Assembly (NCBI GenBank): GCA_945868195.1
Contig: CAMBLP010000073.1
Coordinates: 1-10,619, forward strand
Source of the DNA: Bordetella parapertussis
GTDB lineage: Bacteria; Pseudomonadota; Gammaproteobacteria; Burkholderiales; Burkholderiaceae_B
Length of the DNA stretch: 10,619 bases
Direction of reading: 5' to 3'
The notes beneath the pieces were generated by a model. The model was not told the DNA's origin and searched no databases. It was given only the letters and a program-made list of their open reading frames with translations. Each line of letters begins with the position of its first letter. Position 1 is the stretch's first letter. Below, one piece after another: positions 5,658 to 10,619 of this stretch. The position numbers and the translations under genes are program-made.

Positions 5658-7240
5658 GCCTATTGCGTGCCGCCGCAACCGTCAGCAGCTTCACACTGCT
5701 GTCGCGCATCACGGGCTTGGCACGCGACATTATCATTGCCCGGGCGTTTGGCGCTGGGGCTTTGACCGATGCCTTTTGGGTCGCTTTCCGTATCCCTAAC
5801 CTGCTAAGAAGACTGTTTGCCGAAGGTGCCTTTGCGCAAGCCTTCGTGCCAATTTTAGGTGAGGTTAGAAACCAACACGAGTCTGAAGCTGTTCGGGTTT
5901 TACTGGACCGTGTGGCCATCACCTTATTCCTTGTTCTTTCCCTCACAACAATAGTTGGGGTGATCGGCGCACCGTGGGTCGTGATGGCAATGGCTAGCGG
6001 CCTGACCGATCCATCTCGCGCATCGGATTTTGATTCCGCCGTTTGGATGACTCGGGTGATGTTCCCCTACATCATTTGCATGTCTCTTGTCGCTTTCGCC
6101 TCCGGGGTTCTCAATACCTGGCGACGTTTTGCAGTCCCGGCCTTTACACCAGTCTTGTTAAATCTTTCAATGATTGGCAGTAGCTTGTTGCTTTCGGACT
6201 ATTTTTCACAACCCATTTATGCCTTGGCAGCAGGCGTCATGCTTGGCGGACTCGCACAACTCGCTGTTCAATGGTGGGCGTTGAGTAGACTTGGCCTCAG
6301 ACCTCGCCTGATCGGCCCCGTCAAACCTGCACTGAATGATCCGATCGTGCGACGCATCTTGAAACAAATGTTGCCAGCCACCTTAGGTGTGTCAGTGGCT
6401 CAAATTTCATTATTAATCAATACCAACATTGCCACATGGCTTAGCCCAGGAAGTGTGACCTGGCTTTCCTTTGCGGATCGACTCATGGAGTTTCCCACTG
6501 CCCTAATCGGGGTTGCGCTGGGTACAGTACTTTTGCCAAGTCTTGCTAAAGCGCATGCCCAACCCGACGGGCAGCTGCACTACAGCCATCTACTAGACTG
6601 GGGACTCAAACTGATGCTGTTACTGGGCCTACCTGCTGCACTGTGTATGGTCATGATGGCTGACGCGTTGGTCGCGACGCTCTTTCATTACGGTGCCTTT
6701 AATGCTTCGGATGTATCCCAAACGCGAATGGCCGTCATGGCATATTCCGTCGGGCTGGTGGGGCTGCTCACGATCAAAATCCTTGCGCCTGGCTTTTATG
6801 CCAAACAAGACATCCGTACGCCAGTCAAAATTGCGATTGGCGTGCTGATCCTAACTCAGGTCATGAATCTCTTTTTGGTGCCTTGGCTGGCCCATGCGGG
6901 TTTAGCGCTCGCGATCGGCTTGGGTGCATGCTTGAATGCCCTGGCCCTCTATATTGGCCTGAGACGTAAAAAAATATACCAACCGGCTCCTGGCTGGGGT
7001 GCATTTTTACTCAGGCAAACTTGTGCTTTGCTTGTGATGGCGGTTCCCTTGTGGATGGCTGCCACCCAAATTGATTGGGTCGCCCTTCAACCCACCCCGT
7101 GGCTCAGAGTTTTATGGTTATTGGGCGCCTTATCCCTTGCGGGCGTATGCTATCTGTTGACACTATTAAGCCTAGGAATGCGCCTGAAACACTTTAGACG
7201 CGCGCCGGATGCAACAGATAGACCAAATTTGACCCAATAG
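5654..7240 (+). CDS. murJ: Lipid II flippase MurJ (MviN)
   Basis: Polytopic inner-membrane MOP-superfamily transporter that flips lipid-linked peptidoglycan precursor (lipid II) to the periplasmic face; normally essential. It has 528 residues, close to the usual 510-525, with about 14 hydrophobic segments through the whole length. The N-terminal signature SRITGLARDIIIARAFGAG (17-35) and FRIPNLLRRLFAEGAF (45-60) is diagnostic. Arg18, Arg24 and Arg52 sit at the same numbers as the cavity arginines needed in E. coli MurJ, and Arg276 in FADRLMEFP is the likely counterpart of Arg270. ATG overlaps the upstream SDR stop (ATGA), so translation is probably coupled. No terminator is visible after it; the rpsT promoter begins 3 bases past the stop, so some read-through into rpsT is likely. 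Confidence 0.97.
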   Translation: MSLLRAAATVSSFTLLSRITGLARDIIIARAFGAGALTDAFWVAFRIPNLLRRLFAEGAFAQAFVPILGEVRNQHESEAVRVLLDRVAITLFLVLSLTTIVGVIGAPWVVMAMASGLTDPSRASDFDSAVWMTRVMFPYIICMSLVAFASGVLNTWRRFAVPAFTPVLLNLSMIGSSLLLSDYFSQPIYALAAGVMLGGLAQLAVQWWALSRLGLRPRLIGPVKPALNDPIVRRILKQMLPATLGVSVAQISLLINTNIATWLSPGSVTWLSFADRLMEFPTALIGVALGTVLLPSLAKAHAQPDGQLHYSHLLDWGLKLMLLLGLPAALCMVMMADALVATLFHYGAFNASDVSQTRMAVMAYSVGLVGLLTIKILAPGFYAKQDIRTPVKIAIGVLILTQVMNLFLVPWLAHAGLALAIGLGACLNALALYIGLRRKKIYQPAPGWGAFLLRQTCALLVMAVPLWMAATQIDWVALQPTPWLRVLWLLGALSLAGVCYLLTLLSLGMRLKHFRRAPDATDRPNLTQ

Positions 7241-7243
7241 GGT

Positions 7244-7271
7244 TTGCAATTCAGGGACTTAGTGCTAGAAT
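7244..7271 (+). promoter_or_regulatory. Sigma-70 promoter of rpsT, extended -10
   Basis: TTGCAA (7244-7249) and TAGAAT (7266-7271) are separated by 16 bases, and TGC directly before the -10 makes it an extended -10 promoter. The segment downstream of the -10 (AGCGGACTG) is fairly G+C-rich, a feature often linked to growth-rate control of ribosomal protein promoters. The predicted start is near 7278, giving a leader of about 63 bases. Confidence 0.6.
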
Positions 7272-7293
7272 AGCGGACTGAACTCAACCAAAT

Positions 7294-7313
7294 GCGCTCT
7301 TTTTATTGGGCGC
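7294..7313 (+). promoter_or_regulatory. Leader hairpin upstream of rpsT
   Basis: GCGCTC (7294-7299) can pair with GGGCGC (7308-7313), with one G-U pair, around an 8-base T-rich loop. It lies in the rpsT leader, about 27 bases before the ATG. S20 is known to control its own translation in E. coli, so a regulatory role is possible. The structure is short and the function is inference. Confidence 0.3.
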
Positions 7314-7340
7314 GCACTTTAAAGATAAGACAGATTATTC

Positions 7341-7604
7341 ATGGCAAATACAGCCCAAGCCCGTAAACGTGCACGCCAATCAGTTGCTCTCAATATGCAC
7401 AATTCCAGCCTGCGTTCGATGCTCCGTACCGCTATCAAGCGTGTGCGTACCGCGATTGAGACTGGCGATAAGGCCGCTGCGGCTGAAGTCCTCCAAAAAG
7501 CAACCAGCGTGATTGACCGCGTTGCTGACAAGAACATTATTCACAAAAACAAAGCGGCACGTCACAAGAGCCGCTTGTCTGCCGCGATTAAATCTTTGGC
7601 TTAA
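7341..7604 (+). CDS. rpsT: 30S ribosomal protein S20
   Basis: Primary-binding small-subunit ribosomal protein that contacts 16S rRNA. It has 87 residues, the usual size, very basic and almost wholly alpha-helical. The N-terminus [13 protein letters not shown] and the C-terminal signature [17 protein letters not shown] (67-83) identify it. The ATG at 7341 follows a purine-rich stretch (AAAGATAAGACAG, 7320-7332) rather than a strong Shine-Dalgarno, as is common for autoregulated rpsT. It has its own promoter at 7244-7271 immediately after murJ and is followed, about 95 bases after its stop, by a strong terminator. It can therefore be made as a monocistronic message with a structured 3' end. Confidence 0.98.
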   Translation: MANTAQARKRARQSVALNMHNSSLRSMLRTAIKRVRTAIETGDKAAAAEVLQKATSVIDRVADKNIIHKNKAARHKSRLSAAIKSLA

Positions 7605-7611
7605 TGCCCTT

Positions 7612-7676
7612 TTTGCGTCTATTGGCAGAGCTTGTCATCAGCCAATGATCATATAGTCGTTTTGCACAAAAGACGC
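7612..7676 (+). other. Structured 3' untranslated region of rpsT
   Basis: Several complementary segments lie between the rpsT stop and its terminator: GCGTCT (7615-7620) with AGACGC (7671-7676), ATTGGC (7621-7626) with GCCAAT (7641-7646), and GTC-TTTT (7656-7663) with AAAAGAC (7668-7674, an alternative to the outer stem). Together with the terminator they could form a folded tail of about 130 nt or a small RNA. No promoter with good spacing was found: TTGTCA (7632) and TATAGT (7652) are only 14 bases apart. Confidence 0.3.
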
Positions 7677-7700
7677 TCTTATGACTTTGGTGCAGATTTG

Positions 7701-7735
7701 AAACAGCCCTTCATGGGCTGTTTTGCTTTTATTTT
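7701..7735 (+). terminator. Rho-independent terminator after rpsT
   Basis: AAACAGCCC (7701-7709) pairs perfectly with GGGCTGTTT (7715-7723) around a 5-base loop, and is followed by a T-rich run to 7735 (TGCTTTTATTTTT). It ends only 18 bases before the dehydrogenase start codon at 7754. It therefore insulates that gene from rpsT, or could act as an attenuator for it. Confidence 0.85.
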
Positions 7736-7753
7736 TAGACGGAACACCTCCCC

Positions 7754-8707
7754 ATGACTAAGCATCGTATTCTGCAAATTGGCTCTCTCACTGGACACTC
7801 TCCTGCAGATGCGGAGCTTGGTGCTCGCTACGACGTACTGCAATATTGGAAAGCGGCTGACCCACAGGCTTTTTTACGCGAGCACGCCGACAGCATCGAG
7901 GTCATCGTCACCTCTGCAAATATTGGTTGCAAGGCTGAGGTGATTAACGCACTTCCCAAACTAAAAGCCATCTGCAGTTGGGGCGTCGGCTATGACTCCA
8001 TCGATGTCGATGCTGCTCAACTTAGAAAAGTTATTGTCAGCAATACTCCTGACGTTCTCAATGATTGCGTCGCTGATCTGGCTTGGGGACTCCTGATTGC
8101 CGCCGCCCGCAATATTGGATGGGGTGACAGATTTGTACGTGCTAATCATTGGGAAAACAAGATCGGTAGCTTGACGCTTGGCACTCGCGTCAGCGGGAAG
8201 AAACTCGGTATCGTAGGGCTCGGTCGCATCGGTGAAGCCATCGCGCGTCGTGGACAGGGCTTTGATATGGAAGTGGCTTACCACAACCGTCGCCCTCGCA
8301 ACGATGTTCCCTATGCCTATATTGACTCGCTTGTCGAGCTTGCGACATGGAGTGATTTTCTTGTCATCGCAACCGTTGGAGGCGCCAGTACGCGGAGTCT
8401 GATCAACGAACCCGTGCTGCGCGCACTGGGACCAAAAGGTATCTTAGTCAACATCGCCCGCGGCTCGGTCATTGACGAACCGGCGATGGTTCGCGTCCTC
8501 ACAGAGGGGGCGCTCGGTGGCGCCGGTTTGGATGTTTTTGATAGAGAACCGATCGTTCCAGACGGGCTAAAGTCCATGAACAATGTTGTCCTCATGCCTC
8601 ATGTTGCAAGTGCGACGCATGAAACGCGACGTGCGATGACAGACTCTTTGCTAGACAATCTGGCTTCTTACTTCTCTCACGGCAAAGTGATTACGCCCAT
8701 TGACTAA
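7754..8707 (+). CDS. D-isomer-specific 2-hydroxyacid dehydrogenase (hydroxypyruvate/glyoxylate reductase-like)
   Basis: NAD(P)-dependent oxidoreductase that reduces 2-oxoacids to D-2-hydroxyacids; 317 residues, the normal size. The split catalytic domain includes SWGVGYDSID at 75-84. The Rossmann domain carries GLGRIG at 155-160. The catalytic triad is Arg236 (NIARGSVIDE, 233-242), Glu265 (GLDVFDREP, 258-266) and His283 (MPHVASATHE, 281-290). After the second strand the sequence is HNRRPR (177-182), with arginines instead of an acidic residue, which suggests NADPH preference. This and the overall pattern resemble hydroxyphenylpyruvate/hydroxypyruvate/2-ketogluconate reductases; the true substrate cannot be read. 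The upstream GGAA (7741-7744) is a weak ribosome site. The rpsT terminator lies directly upstream, and no clear separate promoter is seen. It converges with the DUF3579 gene, 13 bases between stops. Confidence 0.9.
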   Translation: MTKHRILQIGSLTGHSPADAELGARYDVLQYWKAADPQAFLREHADSIEVIVTSANIGCKAEVINALPKLKAICSWGVGYDSIDVDAAQLRKVIVSNTPDVLNDCVADLAWGLLIAAARNIGWGDRFVRANHWENKIGSLTLGTRVSGKKLGIVGLGRIGEAIARRGQGFDMEVAYHNRRPRNDVPYAYIDSLVELATWSDFLVIATVGGASTRSLINEPVLRALGPKGILVNIARGSVIDEPAMVRVLTEGALGGAGLDVFDREPIVPDGLKSMNNVVLMPHVASATHETRRAMTDSLLDNLASYFSHGKVITPID

Positions 8708-8720
8708 GTCTCAGGCAGGC

Positions 8721-9029
8721 TTATCGCCTAACGGGATCGACCATCACATCGGTCTCTACTTTTAATAGATTATCTTTCGCGAAGTCGTGAACAAATTTCC
8801 AGGCAAGCGGCTCGAGGTTACGTAAGCGGTGATCGATCACGACACACCGTGTGCCATCGATCACCGTCGGAGTGGCGTAAGGCGAATAGGAAAGATGTCC
8901 GCCAAGCGTGCCAGCAGGACGATAGGGAGCGAGAACCCCCGCAAGGCGTTCAGCCCAATCACTCGGCCTAAATGTTGTGCCGGCTTGAGTTTGGCCAAAA
9001 ATGATGAAATAGCGAACTTCTGATGTCAT
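8721..9029 (-). CDS. DUF3579 family protein
   Basis: A 102-residue protein of the DUF3579 family, known mainly from beta- and gammaproteobacteria and of unknown function. Visible hallmarks are FRPSDWAERL (20-29), YSPYATPTVIDGTRCVVID (48-66) and LEPLAWKFVHDFAKDN (72-87). There is no signal peptide or membrane segment, so it is probably cytoplasmic. It starts at the ATG complementary to 9029-9027; the ATG four bases upstream is out of frame. It is divergent from argD across 137 bases, so the two may share control sequences. The association of DUF3579 genes with arginine genes is something I recall from related genomes and would need checking. The gene contains an unusually strong inverted repeat (8828-8865). 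Confidence 0.85.
   Translation of the reverse strand: MTSEVRYFIIFGQTQAGTTFRPSDWAERLAGVLAPYRPAGTLGGHLSYSPYATPTVIDGTRCVVIDHRLRNLEPLAWKFVHDFAKDNLLKVETDVMVDPVRR
8828..8865. repeat. Perfect 10-bp inverted repeat inside the DUF3579 gene
   Basis: GGTGATCGAT (8828-8837) and ATCGATCACC (8856-8865) are perfect reverse complements around 18 bases, and the loop itself contains CACAC (8843-8847) and GTGTG (8849-8853). The left arm extends into a 12-bp palindrome, GTGATCGATCAC (8829-8840). On the coding strand this corresponds to two copies of GTGATCGAT (Val-Ile-Asp), so repeated codons explain part of it. Confidence 0.6.
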
Positions 9030-9091
9030 GCATAACCTGTATCGCCGATTACCAGGCTCTAAAACTTCTGAAACGTGAGCCTGTCTCTAAG

Positions 9092-9103
9092 ATTGTATAT
9101 GAT
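9092..9103. promoter_or_regulatory. Candidate back-to-back -10 elements for argD and DUF3579
   Basis: In the 137-base gap between the divergent genes, TATGAT (9098-9103, plus) is a good -10 for argD. GTGAGC (9075-9080) 17 bases upstream is a weak -35. On the minus strand TACAAT (9097-9092) is a good -10 for the DUF3579 gene without a clear -35. The two hexamers abut, so polymerase could probably occupy only one at a time. Confidence 0.4.
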
Positions 9104-9129
9104 TGATGTTTTACGCCCATACACGCGAT

Positions 9130-9149
9130 CCCGCTTGACGGGCATTTTT
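9130..9149 (+). other. Short stem and T-run in the argD leader
   Basis: CCCG (9130-9133) and CGGG (9139-9142) flank a 5-base loop, and CATTTTT follows (9143-9149). It resembles a very weak intrinsic terminator about 18 bases before the argD ATG. The stem is only four pairs, so an attenuator role is doubtful. Confidence 0.2.
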
Positions 9150-9166
9150 ACTACGGAGCCCCGGCG

Positions 9167-10345
9167 ATGACCTCTGCTATTTCGAATACGTATGCCCGAC
9201 TTCCCGTTGCCTTTACACATGGAAAAGGCGTTTGGCTATGGGATACCAATGGTCGACGTTATCTAGACGCCATGGCGGGTATCGGTGTGTCATGCTTGGG
9301 TCATGGGCACCCAAAACTCGTCGAGGCTATCAGCCAGCAGGCCGCCCGTCTGATTCACACCTCAAACCTTTATCAAGTGCCAGAACAAGAAGCACTGGCT
9401 CAAAAAATCGTCGAGATTTCGGGGATGACCGAAGTTTTATTTGGAAATAGCGGTGCCGAAGCCAACGAGGCGGCAATCAAGCTTGCGCGCTACTATGGCT
9501 ACAAAAAGGGTAACGATCTCCCCACGATCATTACGATGGAGTCGTCATGGCATGGACGGACACTTGGAACCCTCGCGGCGACCGATAGCGAAAAAGCCCG
9601 AATCGGCTTTGGTCCTCTGCCCGGAGGTTTTATCAAAGTCGCCTATAACGACCTCAACGCGATCAAAGCAGCCGCAGACAAAGAGCCCCGCGTTGTTGCC
9701 GTTCTGCTTGAGGTCCTGCAAGGCGAAGGCGGCATACGACCCTCGGATATTTCCTACATGCAAAACCTGCGCAAACTGTGCACTGAGCGCGGTTGGCTCA
9801 TGATGATCGACGAAGTTCAGTCAGGTATTGGACGAACAGGCAAGTGGTTGGCGCATCAGTGGGCAGATATTTTGCCTGATGTCGTTGTCTTGGCCAAAGG
9901 CTTGGGTGGCGGCGTTCCCATTGGCGCCATTGCAGCACGGGGTCCCGCTGCCGGCGTCCTCGGACCAGGCAGTCATGGCACCACCTTTGGTGGCGGACCT
10001 TTGGTCTGCGCAGCGGGTAACGCGACACTTAAAACGCTTGAGGATGACAATCTGCTCGCCCATGCAGCCAAGGTCGGCAATCACCTCAAAGCGGCCCTAG
10101 AAAAGGCGCTAAAAGGGGTGCCTGGCGTGCGTGAAGTCCGAGGTCAGGGTCTGATGCTGGGCGTTGAGTTGGACAAGCCTTGCGGCGTCTTGGTGGGCCG
10201 CGCACTCGAAGCCGGCCTCTTGATCAACGTAACGAGAGATCGCGTGATTCGTATGTTGCCTCCCCTGATCATTACAGAGGACGAGGCTGATGAAATCGTC
10301 AACATACTTGTGCCTTTGATCAAAACCTTTAACGCTGAGCAATAA
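9167..10345 (+). CDS. argD: Acetylornithine aminotransferase
   Basis: PLP-dependent class III transaminase that makes N-acetylornithine from N-acetylglutamate semialdehyde and glutamate; some relatives also act in lysine synthesis. It has 392 residues, normal for ArgD. FGNSGAEANEAAIKLAR (92-108) binds the cofactor phosphate region, IDEVQSGIGRTGKW (214-227) holds the PLP-nitrogen aspartate Asp215, and Lys244 in VLAKGLGGGVPIGA is the Schiff-base lysine. HGTTFGG (270-276) is the conserved phosphate loop from the partner subunit. GGAG (9155-9158) lies 8 bases before the ATG, a good ribosome site. argF follows after 21 bases, supporting an arginine operon. Other omega-transaminases share these motifs, but length and the argF neighbour favour ArgD strongly. 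Confidence 0.95.
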   Translation: MTSAISNTYARLPVAFTHGKGVWLWDTNGRRYLDAMAGIGVSCLGHGHPKLVEAISQQAARLIHTSNLYQVPEQEALAQKIVEISGMTEVLFGNSGAEANEAAIKLARYYGYKKGNDLPTIITMESSWHGRTLGTLAATDSEKARIGFGPLPGGFIKVAYNDLNAIKAAADKEPRVVAVLLEVLQGEGGIRPSDISYMQNLRKLCTERGWLMMIDEVQSGIGRTGKWLAHQWADILPDVVVLAKGLGGGVPIGAIAARGPAAGVLGPGSHGTTFGGGPLVCAAGNATLKTLEDDNLLAHAAKVGNHLKAALEKALKGVPGVREVRGQGLMLGVELDKPCGVLVGRALEAGLLINVTRDRVIRMLPPLIITEDEADEIVNILVPLIKTFNAEQ

Positions 10346-10366
10346 CCCGCTCACATCGAGTAAATC

Positions 10367-10619
10367 ATGTCAAAAGCCGCAAAACCTAACGGCCCTCTCA
10401 GGCATTTCCTGCAATTCAGTGACTTCACACCCACTGAGTTGCATTACGTTCTGGACAGAGCACGGCTCATCAAGGACAAATTCAAGCAGTATCAACCTCA
10501 TCACTCCTTGCATGACCGCACCTTGGCGATGGTCTTTGAAAAGGCCAGCACACGGACAAGAGTATCCTTTGAAGCTGGTATGTATCAATTGGGTGGTTCG
10601 GTGATTCATCTGACCACCA
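10367..10619 (+). CDS. argF: Ornithine carbamoyltransferase, N-terminal part (runs off the right edge)
   Basis: Makes citrulline from ornithine and carbamoyl phosphate in the cytoplasm. The frame starts at ATG 10367 and stays open to the window edge, giving 84 codons of a protein usually about 300-310 residues long. RHFLQFSDFTPTELHYVLDRA (12-32) is the typical N-terminal helix region. FEKASTRTRVSFE (57-69) contains the carbamoyl-phosphate-binding STRTR at 61-65, and QLGG (74-77) follows as in the family. CGAG (10356-10359) 7 bases upstream is a modest ribosome site. It follows argD by 21 bases on the same strand, so it is probably co-transcribed. The ornithine-binding half of the protein lies outside the window. 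Confidence 0.95.
   Translation, partial: MSKAAKPNGPLRHFLQFSDFTPTELHYVLDRARLIKDKFKQYQPHHSLHDRTLAMVFEKASTRTRVSFEAGMYQLGGSVIHLTT

Noticed and set aside
4947..5678. Long minus-strand open frame of 243 codons opposite the SDR gene
   Set aside because: It is the antisense shadow of a clearly recognised SDR gene, is rich in Cys/His/Arg/Ser as expected of such shadows, and matches no family I know.
7632..7657. Sigma-70 promoter for the dehydrogenase or a small RNA
   Set aside because: TTGTCA and TATAGT are good hexamers, but the 14-base spacing is too short for a normal promoter.
8708..8735. Bidirectional terminator between the converging dehydrogenase and DUF3579 genes
   Set aside because: Only an AGGC/GCCT stem of four pairs without T-runs is present, and it overlaps the DUF3579 coding end.
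9821..10084. Antisense open frames within argD
   Set aside because: Several overlapping minus-strand frames exist here only because the argD codon pattern leaves antisense frames open; none has a recognisable domain or ribosome site.

Overview
This 10.6 kb window looks like a chromosomal housekeeping segment of a betaproteobacterium, probably Burkholderiales. The gene string exbB-exbD-lpxK-Trm112/ycaR-kdsB-adk-SDR-murJ-rpsT, followed by a DUF3579 gene and argD-argF with xseA divergent on the left, fits that order from general knowledge. The Alcaligenaceae/Sutterellaceae side is a guess from gene order and a base composition near half G+C; no ribosomal RNA or other decisive marker is present. 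No tRNA, IS element, CRISPR array, phage gene or toxin-antitoxin pair is visible.

Layout. Positions 1-734 (minus) hold the 5' part of xseA, exonuclease VII large subunit. Positions 735-1071 are non-coding and divergent. This gap has a 150-bp tract of about 80% A+T and a cluster of DnaA-box-like 9-mers, including one perfect box in an inverted pair. From 1072 to 7604 all genes run rightwards. First comes a tightly packed envelope block: exbB/exbD proton channel, lpxK lipid A 4'-kinase, a Trm112-like zinc protein and kdsB. It is followed by adk, a short-chain 3-hydroxyacyl-CoA dehydrogenase, murJ lipid II flippase and rpsT with its own promoter. A strong Rho-independent terminator closes this block at about 7701-7735. 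Then come a D-2-hydroxyacid dehydrogenase (plus), a DUF3579 gene (minus) and, from a divergent promoter region, argD and the start of argF.

How the genes work together. LpxK and KdsB supply the two partners of one step: lipid IVA and CMP-Kdo, which WaaA joins to make Kdo2-lipid A. MurJ serves the other envelope polymer, peptidoglycan. ExbB/ExbD convert the proton gradient into mechanical work at the inner membrane. Overlapping or near-abutting reading frames from exbB to kdsB point to one coupled transcript. argD and argF carry out consecutive parts of arginine synthesis (N-acetylornithine, then citrulline).

I see no novel multi-gene system here. The most unusual feature is the origin-like non-coding region at 735-1071. 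Secondary points are the structured rpsT 3' untranslated region, a terminator abutting the dehydrogenase gene, and a strong inverted repeat inside the DUF3579 gene.
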